A stretch of DNA of 12,775 bases from an uncultured Veillonella sp. (GTDB lineage: Bacteria > Bacillota > Negativicutes > Veillonellales > Veillonellaceae), in NCBI RefSeq assembly GCF_938010505.1, contig NZ_CALLVP010000031.1, positions 1 to 12,775 of the forward strand. Reading direction: 5' to 3'. A model generated the notes under the pieces. The model ran no database searches, was not told where the DNA came from, and worked only from the letters and a program-made list of their open reading frames with translations. Position 1 is the stretch's first letter; each line of letters begins with the position of its first letter. Positions 6,118 to 12,775 of this stretch are shown here, in pieces. A program made the position numbers and the translations under genes.

Positions 6118-9100
6118 TCATACTATTCTTAACTTATCAAATCTAAAATCAATTTGAACACGAGAGTTAGTCAGAGTCCTCATTTCCTGCATATGAACAC
6201 CAATACCATTAATCATGTTTCCTATAGAACTATATATATCTTGTTCCTTCTTAAAATCATATCGATCTGTAACTATTCCATTGATAAAATATGTATCATC
6301 ATGAGATCTAAACGCTTTAAAAGATATACTAGCACCATGAACACCTAAAGCTAAATCTAATGTAGCCAAGCCGCTTCTCAAATTCCCAATCTTTAAATCA
6401 TTAAAGGCTCTAGTTTCATTAAACTCAATAGGAATTGTGGCTATAACAGTCTTAGGATTTGTTATTGGACTGTTTTTTATAGCATTTATTATGGCCTCTT
6501 TCACCATATCAGAGTTCTCTACTTTTTTACTTCCTAAGCTATTATATTGATATAGTATATTTTTGGTACCTTTACTAGCCTGCTTTGTAATATCAGATGC
6601 TAACCCCATAGTTTCATAGCCTATTATCTGAGGCATATTAGCTGATAAAGACTCAATGGATCCTCCTTGAATTTGATCGGCTAATTCTTGAATTACACCT
6701 TTCTCAACCTTAGAAATAGCTATATTAAGCTTTGTAAGATCAGCTAGCTTTAAATTACTATTACTATATTTAGGCTGCAAAAAAAGTTCTCGTCTAGATT
6801 TAGCCTGACTAAAACTAGTATAATACTTAACTCCTGTAGACTTATCTAACAAAGTATATCCTATTGAATCATCAAGATTATTAGATAAATCAAATGTTTG
6901 ATACAAATCAAGATAATACGTTTTGATAGCATTTAGATATTCATCATACGTACTATAATTCTTTCTTTGTATTTTATCTGATAGCTCATTTAGTAGCCAT
7001 TCATTATGTTCAACCTCACGTCTATCACTAATCTTTCTAAAATTAAAATTTATAGGATCTGAAGACACAATATGCTTATTATCTTGATCCAAAATTGCAT
7101 AATAATTTTTATTCTCTATGGATACCCCTTCTAAGCCTTTACCAATTAGAATTTCTTCACCAATTAAAGCAGAAGCTGCTTTTACAAACATTAAATATTT
7201 ATTAAAGTCTAATTTATCTGATTCACTTACAAATATTTTATTTCTTAACACTTCTAATTCAGCTTCTTGTTCATTATCAATTTTTTCCCACTTCTCACGA
7301 ACTTTTAATTTTTCAATCTCCGTTGATGCCTCCTTAAGTTCTTTTAAATACATAATAATTTGCTTATGTGTCAAATAATTATTTTGTGTAGCAGATAATG
7401 AAATACCAGAACCCAATGAAGAGTGTGAAACTGTATTACCTAATATTGCACTAGCAATTTTATATACATCAGAGTTATCAACATATTTACCGTTAGCATC
7501 TACTGTACTATTAGGGTGTTTAGCTAATTCTTTAGCAATAGCTCCTATCATCACCTCGTTAGCACTAGCTACTGTAAATCCTTCTAGGCTAGAACCACCA
7601 GCCATATTAGAAACTACTGCACCAAAACCGCTATGTAAGGCAACTTTATAAATACCGCCATCTTTCCATTTATCAGCTTCTTTTTGATATCGTTTTTTTA
7701 GAGTTTCATCAGAAGTGTTAACTGCTTTTTCCTCATACTTCTGAGCTTGCTTCATTGCAATATCGCCAATTAACTTAAAGCCTTCATCAGATACAGCATT
7801 AACGTATTCCATACGTTCTTTTACATCAGCCTTATCAAATATTGGTTTAATACTATTGAGTGCATGTTCAGTATCTCCGTTAATAGTAGTAAGAGTTTTA
7901 CCCTCTACTTCTACCAATATAGCATCGCTAATAGCAGATTTAGTGGTAGATTGGGTTTCATCTGATACTGGAATAGAAACTACCGGAGATAGCCCTAATG
8001 GGTTGATTTTACCGAGAATACCTTTTGCTGTCAATCCAGACATATTCATGGCTATACCAGATTTTTTAGCCTTATAAGACGCTTCATTATGAAGGTCTTC
8101 CATAACTAGAGATTTGGTAGACAGCTTATTTTTTTCAGGTGTAGCTTTACTAGTTATAATAGCACCTTTTAATGTTGTCGTATTGCCAACAGTAATATTC
8201 ACACCATCATTACCTGCATGTATACCCGATTGATCTGTAACACTTGTATAAATACTATCAATATTGCCTTTTACATTAACACCATTAATCGTAGGTTGAG
8301 ATATAAAGTTTGCACCAGAGATAGAAATTCCCTTGTTCTTAGATGTTTCATGATAGGTTCGACTGTCTTGTAAACTTTCTACATTCAGATTATTACCTAC
8401 TTTCGCCGTTACACCTTGTCCAGAAACAGTAGACCCAATAAGGTTCGTATTACTGCCACTTTCAATAGATACGTTATTAGTACCTACAACATGTGTCCCT
8501 GTATGAGTAGTAGTATCTTCTATGCCATTTTCTGACCCTTTATAAGCGGATGCCGACCAACCTACGAGCCCTCCAGTTCTCATACCAATATTAGCAGAAA
8601 CATTCCAGCCACTAGACTTACTATTTGTTTCAATACGTTGCGTATTTGAACCGGCCTCTAGATTGATAGTATTGGAAGCAGCTAATTGTACATTCTTCCC
8701 TTTGATTTGCTCGCCAATTGCAGTAATATTACCTTTAATTGAATCTGCACTATTAGCATGAATCAATACAGTTCCATCAGAGTCAATAGTCCCACTAGAA
8801 TACGTATGACGTTCTAACTTCGACTCAGCTACACTTTTACTAGATCCAATACCTATTTGTACATTAATAGCTCTATCAATGGCTTTATCAGTAGCTTTAT
8901 CAACAACACTTTTATTTTCTTCTAAAGCACTTCGTTTTTTCATTAGCAATTCTTGCTTAGATTTAAGCTCTGCTAACTTAGTCGTATCTGTTGCTGGCGT
9001 GCTAGCTATATCAGTATTGATACGCTCCAATTGTGAGTCAATAGTTCTCATTTGGCCATTATAGCTTCTATCAACAATTTGTTTTGCTTCGCCAAGAGCT

Positions 9101-10266
9101 GAAAATAACCTATCTCTCGATTGTTTACCTTCTAAGGATTTTAAATGATTATTTTTTCTATTAGATGCACTATGTTGTTTTTTTACAGCACTATCTAATT
9201 TTTCAACAACACTGCCACCTAAACTTACCGTTAAACCCGAGGACTTTCGCTCATGACGCTCCTCTTGTTTATATACGTCATCCTTACCATCTAGTATAAT
9301 ATCTTGACCTACAATGACAACGCCCTTTTTACCTACTGCATTTGTCGTAGTCAAGTGAACTGTATCACCAGCTTGTACAGTAACCTCACCATCAGTAGAT
9401 CCTAACGTAGTGGATTTATGAGTAGTTTCATCAATATAATAGTTATCTTTAGATTGTTTTTTACCAATCATGATACCCATGCCAGCACCCATAGTACCAG
9501 ATTTTTTTACATCTTTAGAGGCGGTACTTAGCGTATGCTCTGCTGCTGCATCAGTTATTACATTATGACCTGCTAATACAGATGTTCCTGCAGTACTCAC
9601 CACATTAGAGGATGTAAGTGTCACATCATTATTAGCACCTACCACTACAGTATGACCACTAAGTGTGCTCATTAATGCATTTTTAGATTCATCATTCGTT
9701 TTGATCTTAGTTTCTTTTTTATTAAGAAGACCTTTTTCTTTGTATTTTAACGCAAATGCATTCTTAGATTCACTGTATCCATTTTCAATAGATACATCAT
9801 GTTCACCAATGACTTTTACAGCACCAGAGTCACTGCTAACGGTCAAATTACGAGCCTTAACATCATGTTTAGCACCAATAGATATATCTCCACCAGCTTC
9901 TATTGTCGTTCCCAGCTCAGTTTGACGATAGGTTCGTAAATAATTATCGCCATCTTGAGTCATATCTTTTTTAGCAGTAAGAGTATCTGTAGTACTATTA
10001 ATATCATGTCCAGCTGTAATAGTGATAGCACCTTCTTTACCCAATGCTTTGATAGTTGCACCACCTAGGTTTACATCATTACTAGCAGATACAATCATAA
10101 CACCGCTATCACCGGTTACAGCAATACCTGCTGTTTTATGTAAAACATCTTGGTTTGTTAAATGCTCAATAGAATTGTTAAAAGTGATATTCTCTTTTGC
10201 TTGTAATTCTACAGCATCACGGCCAACAATTTGCCCTTGTTGGTAAATAGTTGTATCCGATTGCAA
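6118..10266 (-). CDS. cdiA: 5'-truncated CdiA/filamentous haemagglutinin with pretoxin domain and C-terminal toxin
   Basis: C-terminal 1382 residues of a two-partner-secretion exoprotein. Full-length proteins of this class form a cell-surface filament and deliver their C-terminal toxin to neighbouring cells. Residues 1 to about 735 are haemagglutinin-type beta repeats (runs such as GNDVNLGG, AGGDISIGAKHDV, SIESGSNTNL), broken by a Lys-rich, probably coiled stretch (about 366-463). Residues about 750-960 are the pretoxin domain, ending in QNNYL (961-965). Residues 966-1382 are the variable toxin end, whose last part contains GIVTDRYDF with D1334, Y1336 and D1337. The TPS domain and signal peptide are missing: the frame is open only to 10329 and offers no ATG or GTG, so TTG at 10266 is a formal start. 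AAAGGAGGAGGG upstream is coding sequence rather than a well-placed ribosome site. It is probably a pseudogene or recombination donor. Confidence 0.85.
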   Translation of the reverse strand: MQSDTTIYQQGQIVGRDAVELQAKENITFNNSIEHLTNQDVLHKTAGIAVTGDSGVMIVSASNDVNLGGATIKALGKEGAITITAGHDINSTTDTLTAKKDMTQDGDNYLRTYRQTELGTTIEAGGDISIGAKHDVKARNLTVSSDSGAVKVIGEHDVSIENGYSESKNAFALKYKEKGLLNKKETKIKTNDESKNALMSTLSGHTVVVGANNDVTLTSSNVVSTAGTSVLAGHNVITDAAAEHTLSTASKDVKKSGTMGAGMGIMIGKKQSKDNYYIDETTHKSTTLGSTDGEVTVQAGDTVHLTTTNAVGKKGVVIVGQDIILDGKDDVYKQEERHERKSSGLTVSLGGSVVEKLDSAVKKQHSASNRKNNHLKSLEGKQSRDRLFSALGEAKQIVDRSYNGQMRTIDSQLERINTDIASTPATDTTKLAELKSKQELLMKKRSALEENKSVVDKATDKAIDRAINVQIGIGSSKSVAESKLERHTYSSGTIDSDGTVLIHANSADSIKGNITAIGEQIKGKNVQLAASNTINLEAGSNTQRIETNSKSSGWNVSANIGMRTGGLVGWSASAYKGSENGIEDTTTHTGTHVVGTNNVSIESGSNTNLIGSTVSGQGVTAKVGNNLNVESLQDSRTYHETSKNKGISISGANFISQPTINGVNVKGNIDSIYTSVTDQSGIHAGNDGVNITVGNTTTLKGAIITSKATPEKNKLSTKSLVMEDLHNEASYKAKKSGIAMNMSGLTAKGILGKINPLGLSPVVSIPVSDETQSTTKSAISDAILVEVEGKTLTTINGDTEHALNSIKPIFDKADVKERMEYVNAVSDEGFKLIGDIAMKQAQKYEEKAVNTSDETLKKRYQKEADKWKDGGIYKVALHSGFGAVVSNMAGGSSLEGFTVASANEVMIGAIAKELAKHPNSTVDANGKYVDNSDVYKIASAILGNTVSHSSLGSGISLSATQNNYLTHKQIIMYLKELKEASTEIEKLKVREKWEKIDNEQEAELEVLRNKIFVSESDKLDFNKYLMFVKAASALIGEEILIGKGLEGVSIENKNYYAILDQDNKHIVSSDPINFNFRKISDRREVEHNEWLLNELSDKIQRKNYSTYDEYLNAIKTYYLDLYQTFDLSNNLDDSIGYTLLDKSTGVKYYTSFSQAKSRRELFLQPKYSNSNLKLADLTKLNIAISKVEKGVIQELADQIQGGSIESLSANMPQIIGYETMGLASDITKQASKGTKNILYQYNSLGSKKVENSDMVKEAIINAIKNSPITNPKTVIATIPIEFNETRAFNDLKIGNLRSGLATLDLALGVHGASISFKAFRSHDDTYFINGIVTDRYDFKKEQDIYSSIGNMINGIGVHMQEMRTLTNSRVQIDFRFDKLRIV
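7358..8029 (-). repeat. Pretoxin repeat, main CdiA copy
   Basis: Colinear with 4718-5389, with an exact 331-bp block at 7434-7764. Divergence begins just past the QNNYL codons on the toxin side and just before ILGKINPLG on the backbone side. Confidence 0.95.
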
Positions 10267-10319
10267 ACCAACTTTATCTGCATTAATGTGACCACTATTT
10301 AACCCTCCTCCTTTATTAG

Positions 10320-10348
10320 TTTTATAAAATTAAAATTCATAATATAAT
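10320..10348 (+). promoter_or_regulatory. Possible promoter of the stalk-domain gene
   Basis: TATAAT at 10343-10348 with a weak TTTTAT 17 bases upstream (10320-10325). The region 10330-10416 is AT-rich and non-coding. It forms the junction between the truncated cdiA and the divergent gene. Confidence 0.3.
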
Positions 10349-10416
10349 ATTCATATATCCATGTTACAGTATCCATTATGATTTATCGTGACATTTTACA
10401 CACAATGGAGGTTACC

Positions 10417-11148
10417 ATGAAATTAAAACAACTTATTTTATCCGGTATAGCCTTAGGGGCGCTTGCTTTCACAAGCGGAGTGGTACAGCCTGCACAGGCA
10501 GCAGTCGGTATGGATACACCTGCACCGACGCAGAGTTTAAAAAGACCTGCATCAGTAACGACACAGCATTACATCAATGTAGATGGCCTATTATTGGAGC
10601 CAATCGATAAAAAGCCAAATGTTATCTATGTTGACGGTCAGCCACTCGTAGCATTACGTCAAGTATCAGAAGTATTAGGTTACAAAGTATCTTGGGATGC
10701 ACCTACTAAAACAGCATTGATCGACATGAACATTGCTACATTAGCGGTACAACCGGACTCTAAACAAGTCGTGCGCAAGGGTAAATTGCAAATTATCAAC
10801 CTCGATACATCCGAATCTTTGCTACCTGCAGCACGTATGGTAGACGGAATTCTGTATGTAAGTCCGAACGCATTCAAACTTTTGTTAAATGATGTAACTA
10901 TCAATAAAGACGAAATTTATATCGTTCCAGAACAAAGTCAATTGGCTGCTGACGCTAACACGCAAAAAGGCAAACGAAACGGTATCGAAACATTCTTACC
11001 GGATCAAGGAGATAAAGTAATTCCATACGAAGAAGAGGAAACCAAAGAAAAGAAACCTCTTATTACGGTAAAACGAACTAATACAAAAACAGATACCAAA
11101 GACACAGAGAATACCGAATACGTACGCTCTAACGGATTAAACAGATAA
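10417..11148 (+). CDS. Secreted protein with copper-amine-oxidase N-terminal-like (stalk) domain
   Basis: A 243-residue exported protein. Start choice: ATG at 10417 has GGAGG five bases upstream and begins directly with a signal peptide (MKLKQLILSG, hydrophobic core to about 22, cleavage near PAQA-A at 28-29). The ATG at 10378 would add 13 residues in front of it and is rejected. Residues about 52-170 look like the Cu_amine_oxidN1 stalk fold: YVDGQPLVALRQVSEVLGYKVSWD, then ALIDM, and a second half LLPAARMVDGILYVSPNAFK. This domain is non-catalytic and common in envelope proteins of Firmicutes. The tail (about 195-243) is highly charged with Glu/Lys/Thr runs and probably disordered. It is probably periplasmic or surface-bound; the exact role is unknown. 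It is divergent from cdiA and convergent with the AsmA-like gene. Confidence 0.85.
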   Translation: MKLKQLILSGIALGALAFTSGVVQPAQAAVGMDTPAPTQSLKRPASVTTQHYINVDGLLLEPIDKKPNVIYVDGQPLVALRQVSEVLGYKVSWDAPTKTALIDMNIATLAVQPDSKQVVRKGKLQIINLDTSESLLPAARMVDGILYVSPNAFKLLLNDVTINKDEIYIVPEQSQLAADANTQKGKRNGIETFLPDQGDKVIPYEEEETKEKKPLITVKRTNTKTDTKDTENTEYVRSNGLNR

Positions 11149-11193
11149 TAAAATCTTGCGTATAGCTAAATTCAGTTTAATACCTTATAACTT

Positions 11194-11234
11194 AAAGATG
11201 GCAACTCATCACGCTGATGAATTGCCATCTTTTT
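11194..11234 (+). terminator. Strong intrinsic terminator, probably used from both sides
   Basis: AAAGATGGCAA (11194-11204) pairs with TTGCCATCTTT (11222-11232), and TCATCA pairs with TGATGA inside, around a CGC loop. TTTTT follows on the plus strand. It ends the stalk-domain gene. The shorter T run on the minus strand would also serve the convergent AsmA-like gene. Confidence 0.88.
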
Positions 11235-11265
11235 ATTATTTTTAATACTTTATTATTTTTGATAC
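11232..11265. repeat. Two tandem 17-bp AT-rich repeats
   Basis: Copies of TTTATTATTTTTAATAC (11232-11248 and 11249-11265) differ at one base. A degenerate third copy follows from 11266. This lies in the non-coding stretch between the two convergent genes; probably replication slippage. Confidence 0.6.
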
Positions 11266-11320
11266 GTTATTATTTCTTGTTGCTTTTTACTTCTCAATGT
11301 ATTTTATTACTAAATGTCTT

Positions 11321-12775
11321 TTATTGCTTGATGCCTTTAGACATATTATCTAAGCTATCTTTCGCCGAGTCTATACTCCGCTTCAGGTCTTTTATCGATT
11401 CTATCATGTCCGGCGATGTGAACCCAGACGTATCGATGCCCTTTGCTGATTCAGAAGCACTTTTACTATTCTCTTTAGCTTGTTTAATACCATCTTTAAT
11501 TCGAGCCATATGCGCATCAATTTCATCAAATGACTCATCATATAGAATAAAATTGCTGCCCCCATGGGACGTAATATTAAGCGGCCCCATCGTGAGCTGT
11601 CCATCATCGATACGCAAAGCATCCGTAGTGATAGTAGTGATTTTCGTATTTACTTTCACATCGCTAAAGGATAAATGTCGCCCTTTATTGTGAAAGTTTC
11701 CCGTAATGCTTTGAATCGGAATCAGCATATAGTGCCCTTCACCAGACCAGAAGTTCCCCCATACCTCCATGTCTCGAGGTTGGCCTTCACTTTTAAAGTT
11801 CAAATTTGCCGATACAGGCACGAGAAATTCTGGTGCTTTAAGGGCCACACTACTATCTAGATCCTTTGCTACGCCAGTAATTGTATAGGCGCGAGTGTCC
11901 AAATTATATACACCTTTAGCCTCCAATTTACCGCTGTATACATTAGCGCTAACGTTTTCAAAATTCAGAATACCATCTTGATACGTCACATCTCCCACCA
12001 CATTATCAAAGGTGAGCGCAGGAATTCGCAAAATAGGCATCGTTACCCGACCTTTAGCAAAAGGACGATTAAAATCACCTGTTACCTTTGTAAGCAAGGT
12101 CATGGCATCATGAATATTCTCGCCAAACCCAAGAGATGACGGATCCACCCCTTTTACATCAAACTGTAAATCCAGTTGAGGCATGCGATGCTTTAAAACA
12201 TCTTTTAAGTCTATGCGACCTTTCAAAACGAAACCATCTCCTATGGCGGTGCCCCCAAATTTGCCCGTCTCCATATCGATGCGAATGGCCCTCTTACTAT
12301 CAAGATCAATTCTAGCGTTTACATCCTTTATCACATAATGGCGATTTCTGTTAAAGACCTCTAACTGACTATTTCTAAGTCTAATCTTAAAATCTAAATG
12401 TTGTCCCTCCCAATTGAAATTACGTACTTTTCTACCTAGTTCCTCTTGCCGTTCTTGTGTGGTCTTTCTAGGTGCTTTCGAACGGGGTTCTATCTCGTTA
12501 ATTGGTTTATTTACATCTGGAGATATGGGCGCGAAATCCAACCGATTATTATCGTCTAAATCAATGACTATAACCGCATCATCTAATTCAATGCCCTTGA
12601 TAGCGGAGGACTTAAAGTTACGTGTCACCACATCCCACATATTAACGCGGACTTTCCCGCTTGGTGCATTGAGCAACTCATGCCCTTCTGGGTCCTTCCA
12701 AACTAGCCCGGTAAAAGTCAAAGTTCCCCACGGTGTAGCAGATAAACTTTCAGCAGTAACCGTACCGCGCATCAT
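11321..12775 (-). CDS. AsmA/TamB-like envelope protein, C-terminal part (starts beyond window)
   Basis: 484 residues are visible. An ATG lies exactly at the window edge, but the opening (TAESLSATPWGTLTFTGL) already looks like the inside of an AsmA-like domain, so the true N-terminus with its membrane anchor is probably outside. The body is a long run of alternating beta strands typical of the repeating beta-groove proteins that span the periplasm and are linked to lipid transport to the outer membrane (AsmA, TamB, YhdP). Examples are LDFKIRLRNSQLEVFNR, FGGTAIGDGFVLKGRIDL and NVSANVYSGKLEAKGVYNL. The last 65 residues or so (from about 418) are a charged, probably coiled-coil tail (IKDGIKQAKENSKSA, IKDLKRSIDSAKDSLDNM). 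Which AsmA subgroup it belongs to cannot be settled here. Its presence supports a diderm host. Confidence 0.8.
   Translation of the reverse strand: MMRGTVTAESLSATPWGTLTFTGLVWKDPEGHELLNAPSGKVRVNMWDVVTRNFKSSAIKGIELDDAVIVIDLDDNNRLDFAPISPDVNKPINEIEPRSKAPRKTTQERQEELGRKVRNFNWEGQHLDFKIRLRNSQLEVFNRNRHYVIKDVNARIDLDSKRAIRIDMETGKFGGTAIGDGFVLKGRIDLKDVLKHRMPQLDLQFDVKGVDPSSLGFGENIHDAMTLLTKVTGDFNRPFAKGRVTMPILRIPALTFDNVVGDVTYQDGILNFENVSANVYSGKLEAKGVYNLDTRAYTITGVAKDLDSSVALKAPEFLVPVSANLNFKSEGQPRDMEVWGNFWSGEGHYMLIPIQSITGNFHNKGRHLSFSDVKVNTKITTITTDALRIDDGQLTMGPLNITSHGGSNFILYDESFDEIDAHMARIKDGIKQAKENSKSASESAKGIDTSGFTSPDMIESIKDLKRSIDSAKDSLDNMSKGIKQ

Noticed and set aside
6118..6300. Firm assignment of the main toxin as a colicin M-type enzyme
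   Set aside because: Only the DxYD part of the motif is present; the His/Arg expected shortly after it is absent, so it is kept as a hypothesis.
2153..10266. CRISPR array, insertion sequence or prophage explanation for the repeats in the accessory block
   Set aside because: The repeats are long coding duplications without regular spacers; no transposase, integrase or terminal inverted repeats were found.
10378..10416. Upstream ATG start for the stalk-domain protein
   Set aside because: It would place 13 residues in front of a complete signal peptide, and the later ATG has an ideal GGAGG.
11217..11693. 158-codon plus-strand frame with hydrophobic start
   Set aside because: It runs antisense to the AsmA-like gene and starts inside the AT-rich tail of a terminator; its composition is that of a shadow frame.

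Overview
The window most likely comes from a Veillonella-type diderm Firmicute (Negativicutes). This is inferred from the AT-rich DNA, a Bacillus-like single-module QueF, outer-membrane-type AsmA/TamB-like and filamentous-haemagglutinin (CdiA/FhaB) proteins, and a secreted copper-amine-oxidase-N-like protein. No database search was possible, so the genus is an inference.

Layout. Almost everything is on the minus strand. At the left edge is the first part of a cysteine synthase gene (275 to 1, running off the window), with its own promoter, a perfect palindrome near the start of transcription, and an intrinsic-terminator hairpin in the leader. Before it in the direction of transcription is a two-gene unit: queF (1849-1352), then, after one base, a seven-helix membrane protein of unknown function (1350-490). 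At the right end are a secreted stalk-type protein on the plus strand (10417-11148) and the C-terminal part of an AsmA-like protein (12775-11321), which converge on a strong terminator.

Between these housekeeping genes lies about 8.3 kb of contact-dependent-inhibition (CDI) polymorphic-toxin DNA, read right to left. It holds a 5'-truncated CdiA gene (haemagglutinin repeats, pretoxin domain, QNNYL junction, about 417-residue toxin end), a membrane-anchored candidate immunity protein, and then two orphan toxin/immunity cassettes. The first orphan repeats the pretoxin domain, with 331 bp exactly identical to the main gene, and carries a new toxin end. The second keeps only a toxin end. The two orphan toxins share a 128-residue C-terminal domain (FVWTKD core plus Gly-rich hydrophobic tail). 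Each overlaps by one base a four-helix membrane protein that is its likely immunity protein, and each unit ends in a related terminator hairpin.

How they may work together. The array looks like a store of alternative toxin ends that could be recombined into a full CdiA through the shared pretoxin DNA, while the tightly coupled immunity genes protect the cell. No CdiB gene, no TPS secretion domain and no signal peptide are present. As it stands, none of the three toxin frames has a convincing start for export, so this is either a silent reservoir or a decaying locus. The most notable point is the paired orphan toxins: a candidate membrane-acting toxin family whose tail and immunity protein have diverged together around a nearly unchanged core.
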